From Phycisphaerae bacterium RAS1 (GTDB taxonomy: Bacteria > Planctomycetota > Phycisphaerae > UBA1845 > Fen-1342), in assembly GCA_007859745.1 (NCBI GenBank), contig SMLU01000001.1:992001-1056000 (forward strand): DNA of 64,000 bases, read 5' to 3'. This document shows, piece by piece, positions 45,139 to 53,800 of this stretch. Each line of letters opens with the position of its first letter. The stretch's first letter is position 1. Position numbers and translations under genes: made by a program. The notes below the pieces were generated by a model. It made no database searches, had not been told where the DNA came from, and saw nothing but the letters and a program-made list of their open reading frames with translations.

Positions 45139-45166
45139 GTGCCGTCAGGCCGCGATGGGCGCGGCC
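45139..45166 (+). repeat. 28-base leader repeat, copy 2 (hairpin)
   Basis: Same hairpin GGCCGCG-atggg-CGCGGCC as copy 1 (43716-43743), one base different, 24 bases before the ATG at 45191. The 265-base gap 44926-45190 before it holds no other gene. Confidence 0.7.
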
Positions 45167-45190
45167 CTCAAACAACTCGGAGACAACCGT

Positions 45191-45604
45191 ATGACAAACC
45201 GCAAGAAATCCACCAAGTGCAATGCACACGGGGACGGTCAACGCATTGGCGACGACCAGCCGATTCCCGCCAGGTCACTCGAAAGATATCACGACTGCTA
45301 TGGCGGCATCGGAGCCACGGTACTTGAGACCCGTTTCGCCAGCGGTGCCCGCCGTTACAATGTCGTATTCCGACGCGACGTGAGCGACCTCACGCTCGAA
45401 GGGCCATTCCATTCACTCGGGCAGGACGAACTTATGGACCTCGTCGCGGCGGCATCAAACGCCTATTTCCACATTCGTCACCTGAGATTTCTCCGCGATT
45501 GCGGACACTTGCCCGAACTGCCTTTCGACCAGCTCACGGAGGCCAACGGCTGGGAACCTGCTCACCCGGAAGAATACTTCCCGTCTCAAATCGAGAAGGA
45601 TTAG
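45191..45604 (+). CDS. Hypothetical protein of mobile element
   Basis: A 137-aa protein (MTNRKKSTKCNAHGDGQRIG). The core has RRYNVVFRRDVSDLTLEGPF and YFHIRHLRFLRDCG. No family known to me. GGAGA precedes ATG 45191, behind the hairpin leader repeat. Confidence 0.6.
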   Translation: MTNRKKSTKCNAHGDGQRIGDDQPIPARSLERYHDCYGGIGATVLETRFASGARRYNVVFRRDVSDLTLEGPFHSLGQDELMDLVAAASNAYFHIRHLRFLRDCGHLPELPFDQLTEANGWEPAHPEEYFPSQIEKD

Positions 45605-46240
45605 CCCGGTTTGTTCGCAACGGCCGTGCCAGGCGTGACCGCGCCTGTCACGTTCCTTGCCATTGAAATACAAGGAGAACCCTCCGGCTCAGAACCTTGC
45701 CGGCAGATAGGGTGCGGCGAAGGCGTGACCAAGCGCCTCGCCTCGCGGCCGGTCGCGTCGGGTCCCAGCCGCCGGTGAGAACCCGACGGCGATGGCCTTA
45801 TACGGCAGTCAATTCGACCGCCCACCATGTTCCGAAACGGAACGATTACCCGGCAATCCCTGCCTACCAACCGCCTGAAAACCCGCCCAAATCATGAGCG
45901 TTTTCAATCCCGATGGAACGTGGTACACCGAGAACCGCCTAATGCAAATTCCGCGACAGACGTCTCCCCTTAGCGCTGCTAAGGACAAGTTTCACCGTGA
46001 AAGCCTGCATGAAAGCATGTCAGCTTGCCATCATGCTTGCATGACAGATGGAAGGACGGCAGGCGTGCAAGCCGGATGGAAAGCAACCTGTCATGATTGC
46101 TTGATTGCAAGCAGCCCGGCATGTCAGCTTGCCTGATTGCAGGCAGGAAATCCAGACAGGTTGCTTGCAGGACGGCGAGCTTGCATGTCGGCAACAAATA
46201 GTGCTTGCCAGCCTGCAGGAAATCATGCTATCCATCTTTT
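45605..46240. other. Noncoding stretch before parA
   Basis: 636 bases without a supported gene. The left end holds a sigma-54-like site on the minus strand (45617-45631), and the right end holds the GCTTGC repeat array (46015-46208). Confidence 0.6.
46015..46208. repeat. GCTTGC/GCAAGC repeat array upstream of parA (centromere- or iteron-like)
   Basis: Within 194 bases GCTTGC occurs six times on the + strand (46023, 46035, 46127, 46163, 46179, 46203) and GCAAGC twice (46067, 46107). GCATGTCAGCTTGCC is an exact direct repeat at 46015-46029 and 46119-46133. Such arrays before parA serve as partition sites or operators bound by the small ParB-like partner; an origin is also possible. Confidence 0.7.
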
Positions 46241-46906
46241 ATGATTATCGTCGTGGCGAACTCCAAGGGCGGCGTCGGCAAATCGACGCTGGCCGTCCAC
46301 CTGGCCGCGTGGCTCCATGAGCAGGGCCACAAGGTGACGCTCGCCGACTGCGACACGCAGCAGTCATCCTCCGAATGGATACGCGAGGCGATCCCGGAGA
46401 TCAAAGCCGTCCGCCTCGACAACTCCGACATCATCTTGAATGAACTGCCGATTCTGGCCCAGGACGCCGACTACGTCGTCGCCGACGGACCGGGCAGCCA
46501 GACCGAGACGAGCCGCGCGCTGCTCTTGCGCGGCGATCTTGCCATTGTTCCCTGCAAAGCCAGCATGTTAGAGGTCCGCGCGCTTGCGAAAGCGACCGAG
46601 GTGCTTCGGCAGGCGCAGGACATCCGCGGCGGAATTCCGAAGGCCATTATCGTCCTGAGCATGGTCGGAAAACACTACCGGCTGACGCAGGACATGAAGG
46701 ACGCCGCGGCGGCGCTGTCGCTGCCGATGGCATCGACGGCCATGACCCTGCGGCAGATTTACGCCGACGCGCCGGGGCAGGGGTCCACCGTCTGGAATCT
46801 CGGCTCCCGCGCCCGCGAAGCGGCACACGAAGCCGACGCGCTCTTCCGCGAGATTCTGCCGGATGCCGTCGCGCCGGCCGAAAAACGCCAGGCAGTGAAG
46901 GCATAG
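46241..46906 (+). CDS. parA: ParA-family partition ATPase
   Basis: A 221-aa Walker-type ATPase with the deviant Walker A KGGVGKST near residue 9-16, the DCDTQQSS switch, and the DYVVADGPGS motif. Short ParA without an N-terminal HTH, type Ib. ATG 46241 has no clear ribosome site; the array lies just upstream, and the protein may be translated from a short or leaderless transcript. The next gene, 46919-47233, starts 13 bases after the stop and is probably the DNA-binding partner. Moves element copies to daughter cells or stabilises them. Confidence 0.92.
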   Translation: MIIVVANSKGGVGKSTLAVHLAAWLHEQGHKVTLADCDTQQSSSEWIREAIPEIKAVRLDNSDIILNELPILAQDADYVVADGPGSQTETSRALLLRGDLAIVPCKASMLEVRALAKATEVLRQAQDIRGGIPKAIIVLSMVGKHYRLTQDMKDAAAALSLPMASTAMTLRQIYADAPGQGSTVWNLGSRAREAAHEADALFREILPDAVAPAEKRQAVKA

Positions 46907-46918
46907 GGAGTGCCCGTC

Positions 46919-47233
46919 ATGGCCGAAAGACGCTCGCTCACCGAAGGACTGAAAGCTACGCCGCCGGCCATCGCGCCGCCGACAATCGACATTGCGAAAG
47001 AGAAGGCGTTTGTCTTCGGCGACAAGGAACAGCCCAGGCCGGCCGTGCCCGTCGTTCCCGCCGCGACGTTGAACCGCACCCCGATCAGCACGCGCATCCG
47101 CGACGACTTCGCGCGGGCGCTCAAACGCGCGTCACTTGAGCGTCAGCTGGAGGGCAGGGAGCCGAACACACTTCAGGACATCCTCGAAGAAGCCATCGAG
47201 CCGTGGCTCAAAGCCAACGGCTACCTGTCTTGA
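46919..47233 (+). CDS. Likely partition partner (small ParB/ParG-like DNA-binding protein)
   Basis: A 104-aa protein. The N-terminal half is flexible (ATPPAIAPPTIDIAKEKAF); the C-terminal half (TPISTRIRDDFARALKRASL, then TLQDILEEAIEPWLKANGYL) has the pattern of a ribbon-helix-helix dimer with a strand before two helices. AGGGAG precedes ATG 46919. The position after ParA is that of ParG- or CopG-type partners, which bind repeats like those at 46015-46208. The 3' end overlaps the minus-strand initiator gene by 13 bases. Confidence 0.68.
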   Translation: MAERRSLTEGLKATPPAIAPPTIDIAKEKAFVFGDKEQPRPAVPVVPAATLNRTPISTRIRDDFARALKRASLERQLEGREPNTLQDILEEAIEPWLKANGYLS

Positions 47234-47877
47234 TCGCCGTCAATTTCAGTTCCGACGCCGGCCGGTTCCAGAATGTCGGGAGCAGGCGAGAGCTGGGCGG
47301 CCACCGATTCAAGCGGGAGTTCCTGTTGCCGGCCGGCGCCTTTGAGGTGATACGTCCGCACGAAGGCGAGCCGGTCGCCGTTGAACATGAAACGGATGTT
47401 GACGAAGAACACGCCGTCCGAGGGACTGCGGAACAGGAATTCCTTTTCGAGCAGTTCTCGCACGCCGCGCTGATAGGTACGGTCGCTGATTCCGTGATCC
47501 TTGGCGACGTACTGATTCAGCTTGATTTCGTCAGATCCCGGATTGGCGCGCATTTCGTGGTAGACCAGCTCGAACACCTGCAAGCCAGTCTTGGACAGGT
47601 CCGCCGCCTGCTTGATGCCGTCGAGGAACATCTTCACGAATCGGCTGCTGTCCACTTCCTCTTCCCACCAGAACCCCATGCCGCCGATGCCCTTGATCTC
47701 GCCGCTGCTGTTGTCAACGATGACCGATCCTCTGCCGCCCGGCACCTGAAACCGCTTGGTCCGAGTCGTGATGCCATTGGCTGTCGGCACGCTTGGATTC
47801 GTCCGGTAGACCGGGAATCCGCGCTTGGTCGTGACTTGGTTATCCGGCATCGCCGCAATCTGTCGCACTTCCGTCAT
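47221..47877 (-). CDS. RepL-like plasmid replication initiator
   Basis: A 218-aa protein with a helical/winged-helix region typical of RepL/RepA-type initiators (GLQVFELVYHEMRANPGSDE, then ISDRTYQRGVRELLEKEFL and the beta-rich FFVNIRFMFNGDRLAFVRTY). ATG 47877 follows GGAGG. The upstream inverted repeat, three 21-bp-spaced iterons and a DnaA box fit an autoregulated initiator and origin. It may allow the excised element to replicate. Confidence 0.8.
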   Translation of the reverse strand: MTEVRQIAAMPDNQVTTKRGFPVYRTNPSVPTANGITTRTKRFQVPGGRGSVIVDNSSGEIKGIGGMGFWWEEEVDSSRFVKMFLDGIKQAADLSKTGLQVFELVYHEMRANPGSDEIKLNQYVAKDHGISDRTYQRGVRELLEKEFLFRSPSDGVFFVNIRFMFNGDRLAFVRTYHLKGAGRQQELPLESVAAQLSPAPDILEPAGVGTEIDGDQDR

Positions 47878-47893
47878 TTTCTGCCTCCAAATT

Positions 47894-47909
47894 TGTCTGT
47901 AAACAGACA
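47894..47909. promoter_or_regulatory. Inverted repeat before the initiator gene (operator)
   Basis: TGTCTGT-aa-ACAGACA, a perfect 7-bp inverted repeat 17 bases before the ATG. It probably serves autoregulation of the initiator. Confidence 0.6.
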
Positions 47910-47948
47910 ACACACTGGCAGACGAGCGACAGAAGCGCAAGTGTTTTT

Positions 47949-48005
47949 TGACGGTTCACCGTCCGATCGTGACGGTTGCCCGTCAATTCGTGACGTTTCC
48001 GATTC
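47949..48005. repeat. Iterons of the initiator (TGACG repeats, 21-bp period)
   Basis: TGACGGTTCACCGTC, TGACGGTTGCCCGTC and TGACGTTTCC start at 47949, 47970 and 47991, exactly two helix turns apart. The first two contain GACGG..CCGTC inverted pairs. Typical initiator binding sites. Confidence 0.72.
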
Positions 48006-48149
48006 AGGAAAATCAACGACTTGCGCCCTTGCTCTTTCTTACTACTAAATAGGGCAATTGAGCCGCCGACGGCGCGCGCCCCCAAAGCGCTGGCGACGGC
48101 GGCGGCCTGCTGCAACCATGACAAGAATCGCCCCTAAACGGGACGGGGC

Positions 48150-48158
48150 TGTGGATAA
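48150..48158. promoter_or_regulatory. DnaA box
   Basis: TGTGGATAA, the exact inverse of the DnaA consensus TTATCCACA, about 145 bases from the third iteron. Confidence 0.65.
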
Positions 48159-48405
48159 GTCAGTGAGTAAGCAGCCCAAAATCGCAACGAGAAGGCGACA
48201 CCGATATGACAGGTGTTGCGCGATTGTCACAAGAGCCGTGACTTCGAGCTTGCGGAAAAGCCCTATTCCCATCAGGAAGAGGTTCGAGCCAGCCGAACCG
48301 TCTTCATTCGCAATAAGAGGGCCGTATAAGCGCAAAGACCTCGAATACCCCTCCCAGTGTGGCATAAGACAGTCAATGTAATTCCCTGAGCCGTTCTATT
48401 CGAGA

Positions 48406-49764
48406 TCAGGGATTCAACATCGCCTGTACGAACGGAGCGATATCCGATCCATCGACCCGCTGCGAACCATCCGATTGCAGGTCGCCATTCAGGTTGGCGA
48501 TATGGGAATCGCACGTCGATATAGCAGGCGCATTGAGCAGCGCGTCGATGAACAACGGCGCATCGTCCATGTTTACGACCAGATCGCAATTCATGTCACC
48601 CCGCACGCAGCCAGGCCATTGAGCGACATATGCGGTATTGACGTTGCTGCCATTGGTGAAGAACCCGCCGGCGATCAGATAGCCATCAGATAGCGTAAGC
48701 GCCTCGACGCGCTTATTGAATCCGCTGCCGAATGCATGCCAGCCATTTCCGTCCCATTGGGCAATGTAATTTGCTGGTTGACTATCTGCCGTTGTGAATC
48801 TCCCGCCCGCGATGAGTGTTCCATCATAGATGGCCAGCGCGTTCACCGTGGGCTCACTTCCACCCATGCCGGCGCCGAGCGGACTCCAGGCGCTTCCATC
48901 CCACTGCGCGACGGAGTTCGCGGTCGCTCCGCCGGCAATCGTAAACAAGCCACCTGCGATCAAATGCCCCCCAAAGTCGGTGAGCTCATGAACCTGCTCG
49001 TTCACCCCGTTGTTCACGCCGACAGGCATGGGCTGCCACGAATTGCCTGATCTTCGGGCGATGAATTTCACGGACGTGCCCCCGCCCGTTCCGACCGTCG
49101 CTGTAAACGCTCCGCCCACGACAATCTCGCCGTTGTACGTCGTCATGGCGATGACCGCCGCATTCAATCCCGGAGACATGGACTGCCAGGCTTGACCGTC
49201 CCACACGGCGATGCTCCGCGAAATTGCTTGACCGCCCGCCGTTGTGAATCCGCCGCCGACGAGCAGGTTGCCGTTGTAGGGCAGGAGCGCGTGAACTTTC
49301 GGAACAAAATCCGGGTTCTGAGGCGGGCCACCAACTCCGTTTCCAACAGAGACCCACGTCGCACCATTCCACCACGCGATACAGTTGACCGTGTTCCCGT
49401 CCGCGATGGTGAACAGGCCGCCCGCAAACAGCATCCCGTTGTACACCGACAGCGCCTTCACCTGGTCGTTCATGCCCGAACCGAGTTGTGTCCACGTCGT
49501 ACCGTTCCACGTCGCGACACTTCCTGAATTCTGCCCGGTCGTTGAATTGTTCGACGATCCGCCGACTGCCAGAACCGGTGGCAACGGCCCGCCGCCATCC
49601 GGGTCCCACGTCGTAATTGCTTCGACTGTCGTTTCGATTCCCGGAATTGCCTGCTGCCCAGGCCAGCCGAAGGGGCAATCCGCCGCCGCGACCGACGACC
49701 ACGCCAGCCCTGCTGCCAGCATCAACGTTGATCCGAAGCCGACGCTCGGTTTTCCTCGCGCCAC
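48406..49764 (-). CDS. Secreted repeat protein with dockerin-like C-terminus
   Basis: A 452-aa exported protein. GTG 49764 (GGGAG upstream) gives a signal peptide (STLMLAAGLAWSSVAAADC). Eight or so beta-propeller-like repeats of about 45 aa follow (YDGTLIAGGRFTTADSQ, YNGNLLVGGGFTTAGG, WDGSAWSPLGAGM pattern). The last 65 residues (GDMNCDLVVNMDDAPLFIDA, NLNGDLQSDG) are the dockerin/EF-hand-like tail common in planctomycete secreted proteins. Longer starts upstream have no ribosome site. Confidence 0.8.
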   Translation of the reverse strand: MARGKPSVGFGSTLMLAAGLAWSSVAAADCPFGWPGQQAIPGIETTVEAITTWDPDGGGPLPPVLAVGGSSNNSTTGQNSGSVATWNGTTWTQLGSGMNDQVKALSVYNGMLFAGGLFTIADGNTVNCIAWWNGATWVSVGNGVGGPPQNPDFVPKVHALLPYNGNLLVGGGFTTAGGQAISRSIAVWDGQAWQSMSPGLNAAVIAMTTYNGEIVVGGAFTATVGTGGGTSVKFIARRSGNSWQPMPVGVNNGVNEQVHELTDFGGHLIAGGLFTIAGGATANSVAQWDGSAWSPLGAGMGGSEPTVNALAIYDGTLIAGGRFTTADSQPANYIAQWDGNGWHAFGSGFNKRVEALTLSDGYLIAGGFFTNGSNVNTAYVAQWPGCVRGDMNCDLVVNMDDAPLFIDALLNAPAISTCDSHIANLNGDLQSDGSQRVDGSDIAPFVQAMLNP

Positions 49765-49851
49765 CGCAATCTCCCTTCTAGGCACTCCAGCCCCACAAAG
49801 GCACCGTCGAATTCGGCCGTCACGTAACTGGCCGGAACCCCGGCGGACATT

Positions 49852-49865
49852 CCAACTATAGTTGG
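49852..49865. promoter_or_regulatory. 14-bp palindrome in the divergent region
   Basis: CCAACTATAGTTGG, a perfect palindrome between the divergent genes 48406-49764 and 49902-50114. Candidate operator of the XRE protein. Confidence 0.5.
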
Positions 49866-49890
49866 CAGACCACCCCGAACGCAAGTCGTA

Positions 49891-49910
49891 GCCTAGTAAA
49901 TGTGCTAGGC
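49891..49910. promoter_or_regulatory. Inverted repeat over the XRE start codon
   Basis: GCCTAG (49891-49896) and CTAGGC (49905-49910) with an 8-base spacer containing the GTG start 49902. Autorepression by the XRE protein is likely. Confidence 0.5.
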
Positions 49911-50114
49911 GAAGAAATACGCAAGGAACGGCTGAAGGCGAAACTGACGCAGGAAGAGCTTGCCGCAAGGGCGAAGGTCTCCCGCAACTATGTGAGCCTG
50001 CTGGAGCTTAACGAAAAGTCACCCACCGTGCAGATGCTCCTCCGGCTCTGCCGCGTGCTCGGCGTCCGGCCGTCTACGCTGATCGCCCGCATCGAAGGCA
50101 ACCGACAGCAGTAG
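49902..50114 (+). CDS. Small XRE-family HTH regulator
   Basis: A 70-aa protein that is nearly all helix-turn-helix: IRKERLKAKLTQEELAARAK, VSRNYVSLLELNEKSPTVQM, LLRLCRVLGVRPSTLIARI. The GTG start lies within an inverted repeat. It may repress its own gene or the divergent secreted-protein gene. Confidence 0.8.
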   Translation: MLGEEIRKERLKAKLTQEELAARAKVSRNYVSLLELNEKSPTVQMLLRLCRVLGVRPSTLIARIEGNRQQ

Positions 50115-50488
50115 CCCCATCCGGCAATCCCTTCCGCGCCGCGGCCGCTGAATACCGTCCCGCCTTTCCGGTTGAACGATCCGTCAGGCTGTGCTATGCG
50201 AATTGCGAAGCATCACTTCGCGGGAACATGGTTGACGGAACGCCCCACACCGACAACGAACCATTCGCCAAGCCAAGCGCGGGCATGGTCGATCTGCCGC
50301 CGCTAGCAGCCGGATCGGGACAGGTCACGGTCCGACCACGCTCCCAGGAACACAACCGCCCTGATTGTTCCTGAGCATGGGCCGTAGGACACGTCCCCCA
50401 CAGCATCCCACTCTGCCGTTTTCGTCCGACTCGGACGATCCGCCGGTCGCGCTCGAAGAACCCCCCAAGCCAAAAACAGGAGGCCACC
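50115..50488. other. Intergenic region before 50489
   Basis: 374 bases without a supported gene. A long frame opens at 50365 in the frame of the methylase-helicase; its first part has a Pro-rich composition and no ribosome site. No promoter can be named with confidence. Confidence 0.4.
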
Positions 50489-50806
50489 ATGCCGTACAAG
50501 ACGATCATTATCGAGCTGCTTCGACAGCAGCCCTGGTTTCACGGCCGGCTTCGCCGAAAGCGAAAGGTGCTCGCGGTCGTGAACCACTACGCCGGCGAAC
50601 TGAAGACGCGCCACGAACACTGGAAAGCGGCGCTGCCCATGAGCCGGCCGGACATGGATTCGGTCCAGCTCGCCAGCGCGGCGCTGGAGATGGCCCTCGC
50701 CGAGGTGAGGCCTCGTTTGCGGAACGCGTCGCTGCCGGACGAAAAGAACCCTTCGTCGTCGGGCGCCGCAAAGGCGCGGTCCCGCAAACGCACGTCGCGC
50801 GCCTGA
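50489..50806 (+). CDS. Small conserved hypothetical protein upstream of the methylase-helicase
   Basis: A 105-aa protein (MPYKTIIIELLRQQPWFHGR). Helical and charged; residues about 30-75 (VVNHYAGELKTRHEHWKAAL, QLASAALEMALAEV) resemble a planctomycete-element family of unknown function. ACAGGAGG precedes the ATG. Its stop overlaps the frame of the methylase-helicase, which is in the -1 frame relative to it and lacks a visible start codon nearby. Confidence 0.72.
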   Translation: MPYKTIIIELLRQQPWFHGRLRRKRKVLAVVNHYAGELKTRHEHWKAALPMSRPDMDSVQLASAALEMALAEVRPRLRNASLPDEKNPSSSGAAKARSRKRTSRA

Positions 50807-53800
50807 CATGGGCAGGCGAGCCGACGCTGTTCGACCTGCTGTCGCCTCCAGCGTCTTCTGAAACCCGTCCGGCTGCGGATCGAAACACGCCGGCGACCGG
50901 CAAGTGCGAGCCGACGGCACCTGTCCAGATCGCCAGCGGCGAGAAGGAGAAGGCCCGCGACATCATCGCCGCGATCTGCACCCTTCAGATTATCGAAAGC
51001 GAACAGCGAGCGGCGACGCCGGAGGAGCGGCAGGCGCTCGCCCGCTTCGCCGGCTTCGGCCCGGTCGCCCTGTCGATCTTTCCCGACCCGGTGACGCACC
51101 GATACAAGGACGCCGGCTGGGAGAAGCTCGGCGGGGAATTGAAATCCCTGCTCACGCCCGCCGAGTACGACAGCGCCAAGCGCACGACGTTCAACGCCTT
51201 CTACACGTCGCCCGTTGTCATCGCCGGAATTCACGATGCCATCGCGCGGCTGGGTGTTCCCGACGATGCGACCATCCTGGAACCGGGATGCGGCATCGGC
51301 AATTTCATGAGCCGGGGTAGCAGCCGGCACCGCTTCATCGGCGTCGAACTCGACTCAATCTCCGGTCGCATCGCGCTGGCGCTGCATCCCGATCAGGACA
51401 TCCGCATCGAGAGTTTCCGCGACTCCAAGCTGCCCGAAGGTCAAATCGACGCCGTGATCGGCAACGTGCCCTTCGCCGACATCAAACTCGATTATCACGG
51501 ACAGAAGCTGGCATTGCATGACTACTTCCTCGCCAAGTCGGTGGATGCGCTGAAGCCCGGCGGCGTGCTGGCCGTGGTCACGTCGCATTTCACGCTCGAC
51601 AAGCAGAACGCCGCCATCCGCGAGTATCTCGGCGACAAGGCCGACTTCGTCGGCGCGATCCGACTTCCCTCCGATGCCTTCAAACGCGAGGGGACGGCCG
51701 TCGTCACCGACATCGTGTTCCTGCGCAGGCGTGCGGCCGGCGAGCCGGCCCATCATGCCGATCCGCAGTGGCTCGGCATTGCTCCGCTGGCCATCGAGGG
51801 GGCCGAAGTCCCGGTCAACCGCTACTTCCTCAACCACCCGGAAATGGTGCTGGGCACATGGACGAGGCAGGACACGCTCTACGGCGGGGAAGGGTACAGC
51901 GTCCGCGGAAACGGCGACCTCGCCGCAAAGCTCAAGGATGCAGTCCAGAAACTGCCGCAATTCCAAACAGCGCCGGCGTCCCGTGAATCCGAGCAATCCG
52001 CCGCGACGTTCACTCCGCCGCCGCCCGAGAGGCACATCAACGAGGGGAGTTTCTTCGTCCGGGACGACAACTCCATTTGCCAGTTGGTGAACGGCCAGGG
52101 CGTCGCCGTCGAATACGGCGGCAAGGCGCTGAAGGCCAACGGGACGTTGACCGGCCGGAGGCTCGCGGGACTGATCGTCCTGCGCGATCGCGCCCGCCGC
52201 GTGCTGCAATCACAGAACGAAGGCTGGCCGACCGAGCATCGGGATGAAGCGCGGCGCGAACTCAATCAAGCCTACGACCGATTCAGCCGTGCCTATGGCC
52301 CGATCAACAAGACCAGCTTCAGCGAGAGCCGTGACGGCAGCGTCATCCGCCGCCGGCCCAACCTGGTCAAGTTCCTCGAAGACCCCGACGCGATGCTCGT
52401 CATGTCGCTTGAAGACTACGACGAAGTCACGGAGAAGGCTCAGAAAGCCGCCGTCATGAGCAAGGACGTGGTGGGCAGGACGCCACCCGTCACGCAGGTC
52501 AAAAGCGCCGAGGAAGGCTTGCTCGTCTCGCTCAATCAGCGGGGCAAGGTGGACCTACCATTCATCGCCGAACTGTACGGCAAGCCGGAGGAGCGCGTCG
52601 TCACTGAACTGGGCGATCTGATCTACCACGACCCGGAGTCGAAGACGTGGAAGACCGCCGACGATTACCTGTCGGGCAACGTCCGCGCCAGGCTGGCCGC
52701 AGCCGAAAAGGCCGGACGGGCCTACGCCCAGAATGCCGAGGCGCTGCGGCGCGTGCAGCCCGAGGACGTGCTGCCCGGCGACATCGACGCCAATCTCGGC
52801 GCGCCGTGGATTCCGGCAAGCGATATCCAGGCATTCGCGGCCGAGTTGTTTCATGTTCTGCCGGAAGCCGTACCCGTCGCGCATCTTGAAAAAGACGCAG
52901 TGTGGAGCCTCGAAGCAGGCCATGCCGCGCGGGCGTCCGTCGCCGCAACCTCCGATTACGGCACGGCCCGCGCCAACGGCGCGTGGCTGCTGGAACTGGC
53001 CCTCAACATGAAATCCCCCGTGATCTACGACATAATCGACCACGGCGACAAGGAAGAGCGCGTCGTCAACCAGAATGAGACGCTTGCCGCCCGCGAGAAA
53101 CAGAAGCTCATCAAGGAGCGCTTTCGTGCCTGGGTATTTTCCGATCCAGAGCGCACGGAACGCCTCGTGCGCGTTTACAACGACAATTACAACAATCTCC
53201 GGCCGCGGCTCTTCGACGGTTCGCACCTCGACTTCCCCGGCATGAACCAGACGATCCACCTGCGGCCGCACCAGGCCGACGCGATATGGCGGGGGATGAG
53301 TTCCGGGAACACGCTGCTGGCCCACGCCGTCGGCGCCGGCAAGACGTTCACGATGGCCGCGACCGGCATCAAGATGAAGCAGGCCGGCCTCGTCAAGAAG
53401 CCGATGTACGTCGTGCCCAATCATCTGTTGGAGCAGTTCGCCCGCGAATTCATGCAGCTCTATCCCAACGCGAGGCTGCTGGTCGCCGGCAAGGAGGATT
53501 TGCGCCGCGACCGCCGCAAGCTGCTGACCGCCAAGATCGCCAGCGGCGACTGGGACGGCATCCTCGTCACGCATTCCTCATTCGAGCGGATCGGCATGTC
53601 GCGGGAGTACCAGGAGAAGTTCCTCACACAGCAGATCGCGGAGTATGACGAGTTGCTCCTTGAACATGCCGGCGCCAAGGGATCGAACCGGAACATCATC
53701 AAGCAGATCGAGAAGCAGAAGGCGGCCCGCGTCGAGCGCCTGAAGGACCTGCTCGCCGAGGAGAAGAAGGACGACGGCCTCGTGTTCGACGAGCTGGGCG

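Larger units (their letters stand above)
47878..48405. other. Origin-like intergenic region
   Basis: 528 bases with operator, iterons and a DnaA box upstream of the initiator gene. No supported gene; the frame 48058-48381 is Arg-rich and has no ribosome site. Confidence 0.6.

Noticed and set aside
46015-46208. CRISPR array
   Set aside because: The repeats are short hexamers in both orientations with irregular spacing and no cas genes nearby; they fit a partition or iteron array. I saw no CRISPR array elsewhere in the window.
48058-48381. 107-codon frame in the origin region
   Set aside because: Very Arg-rich, no ribosome site, and it covers the DnaA box and origin-like DNA.
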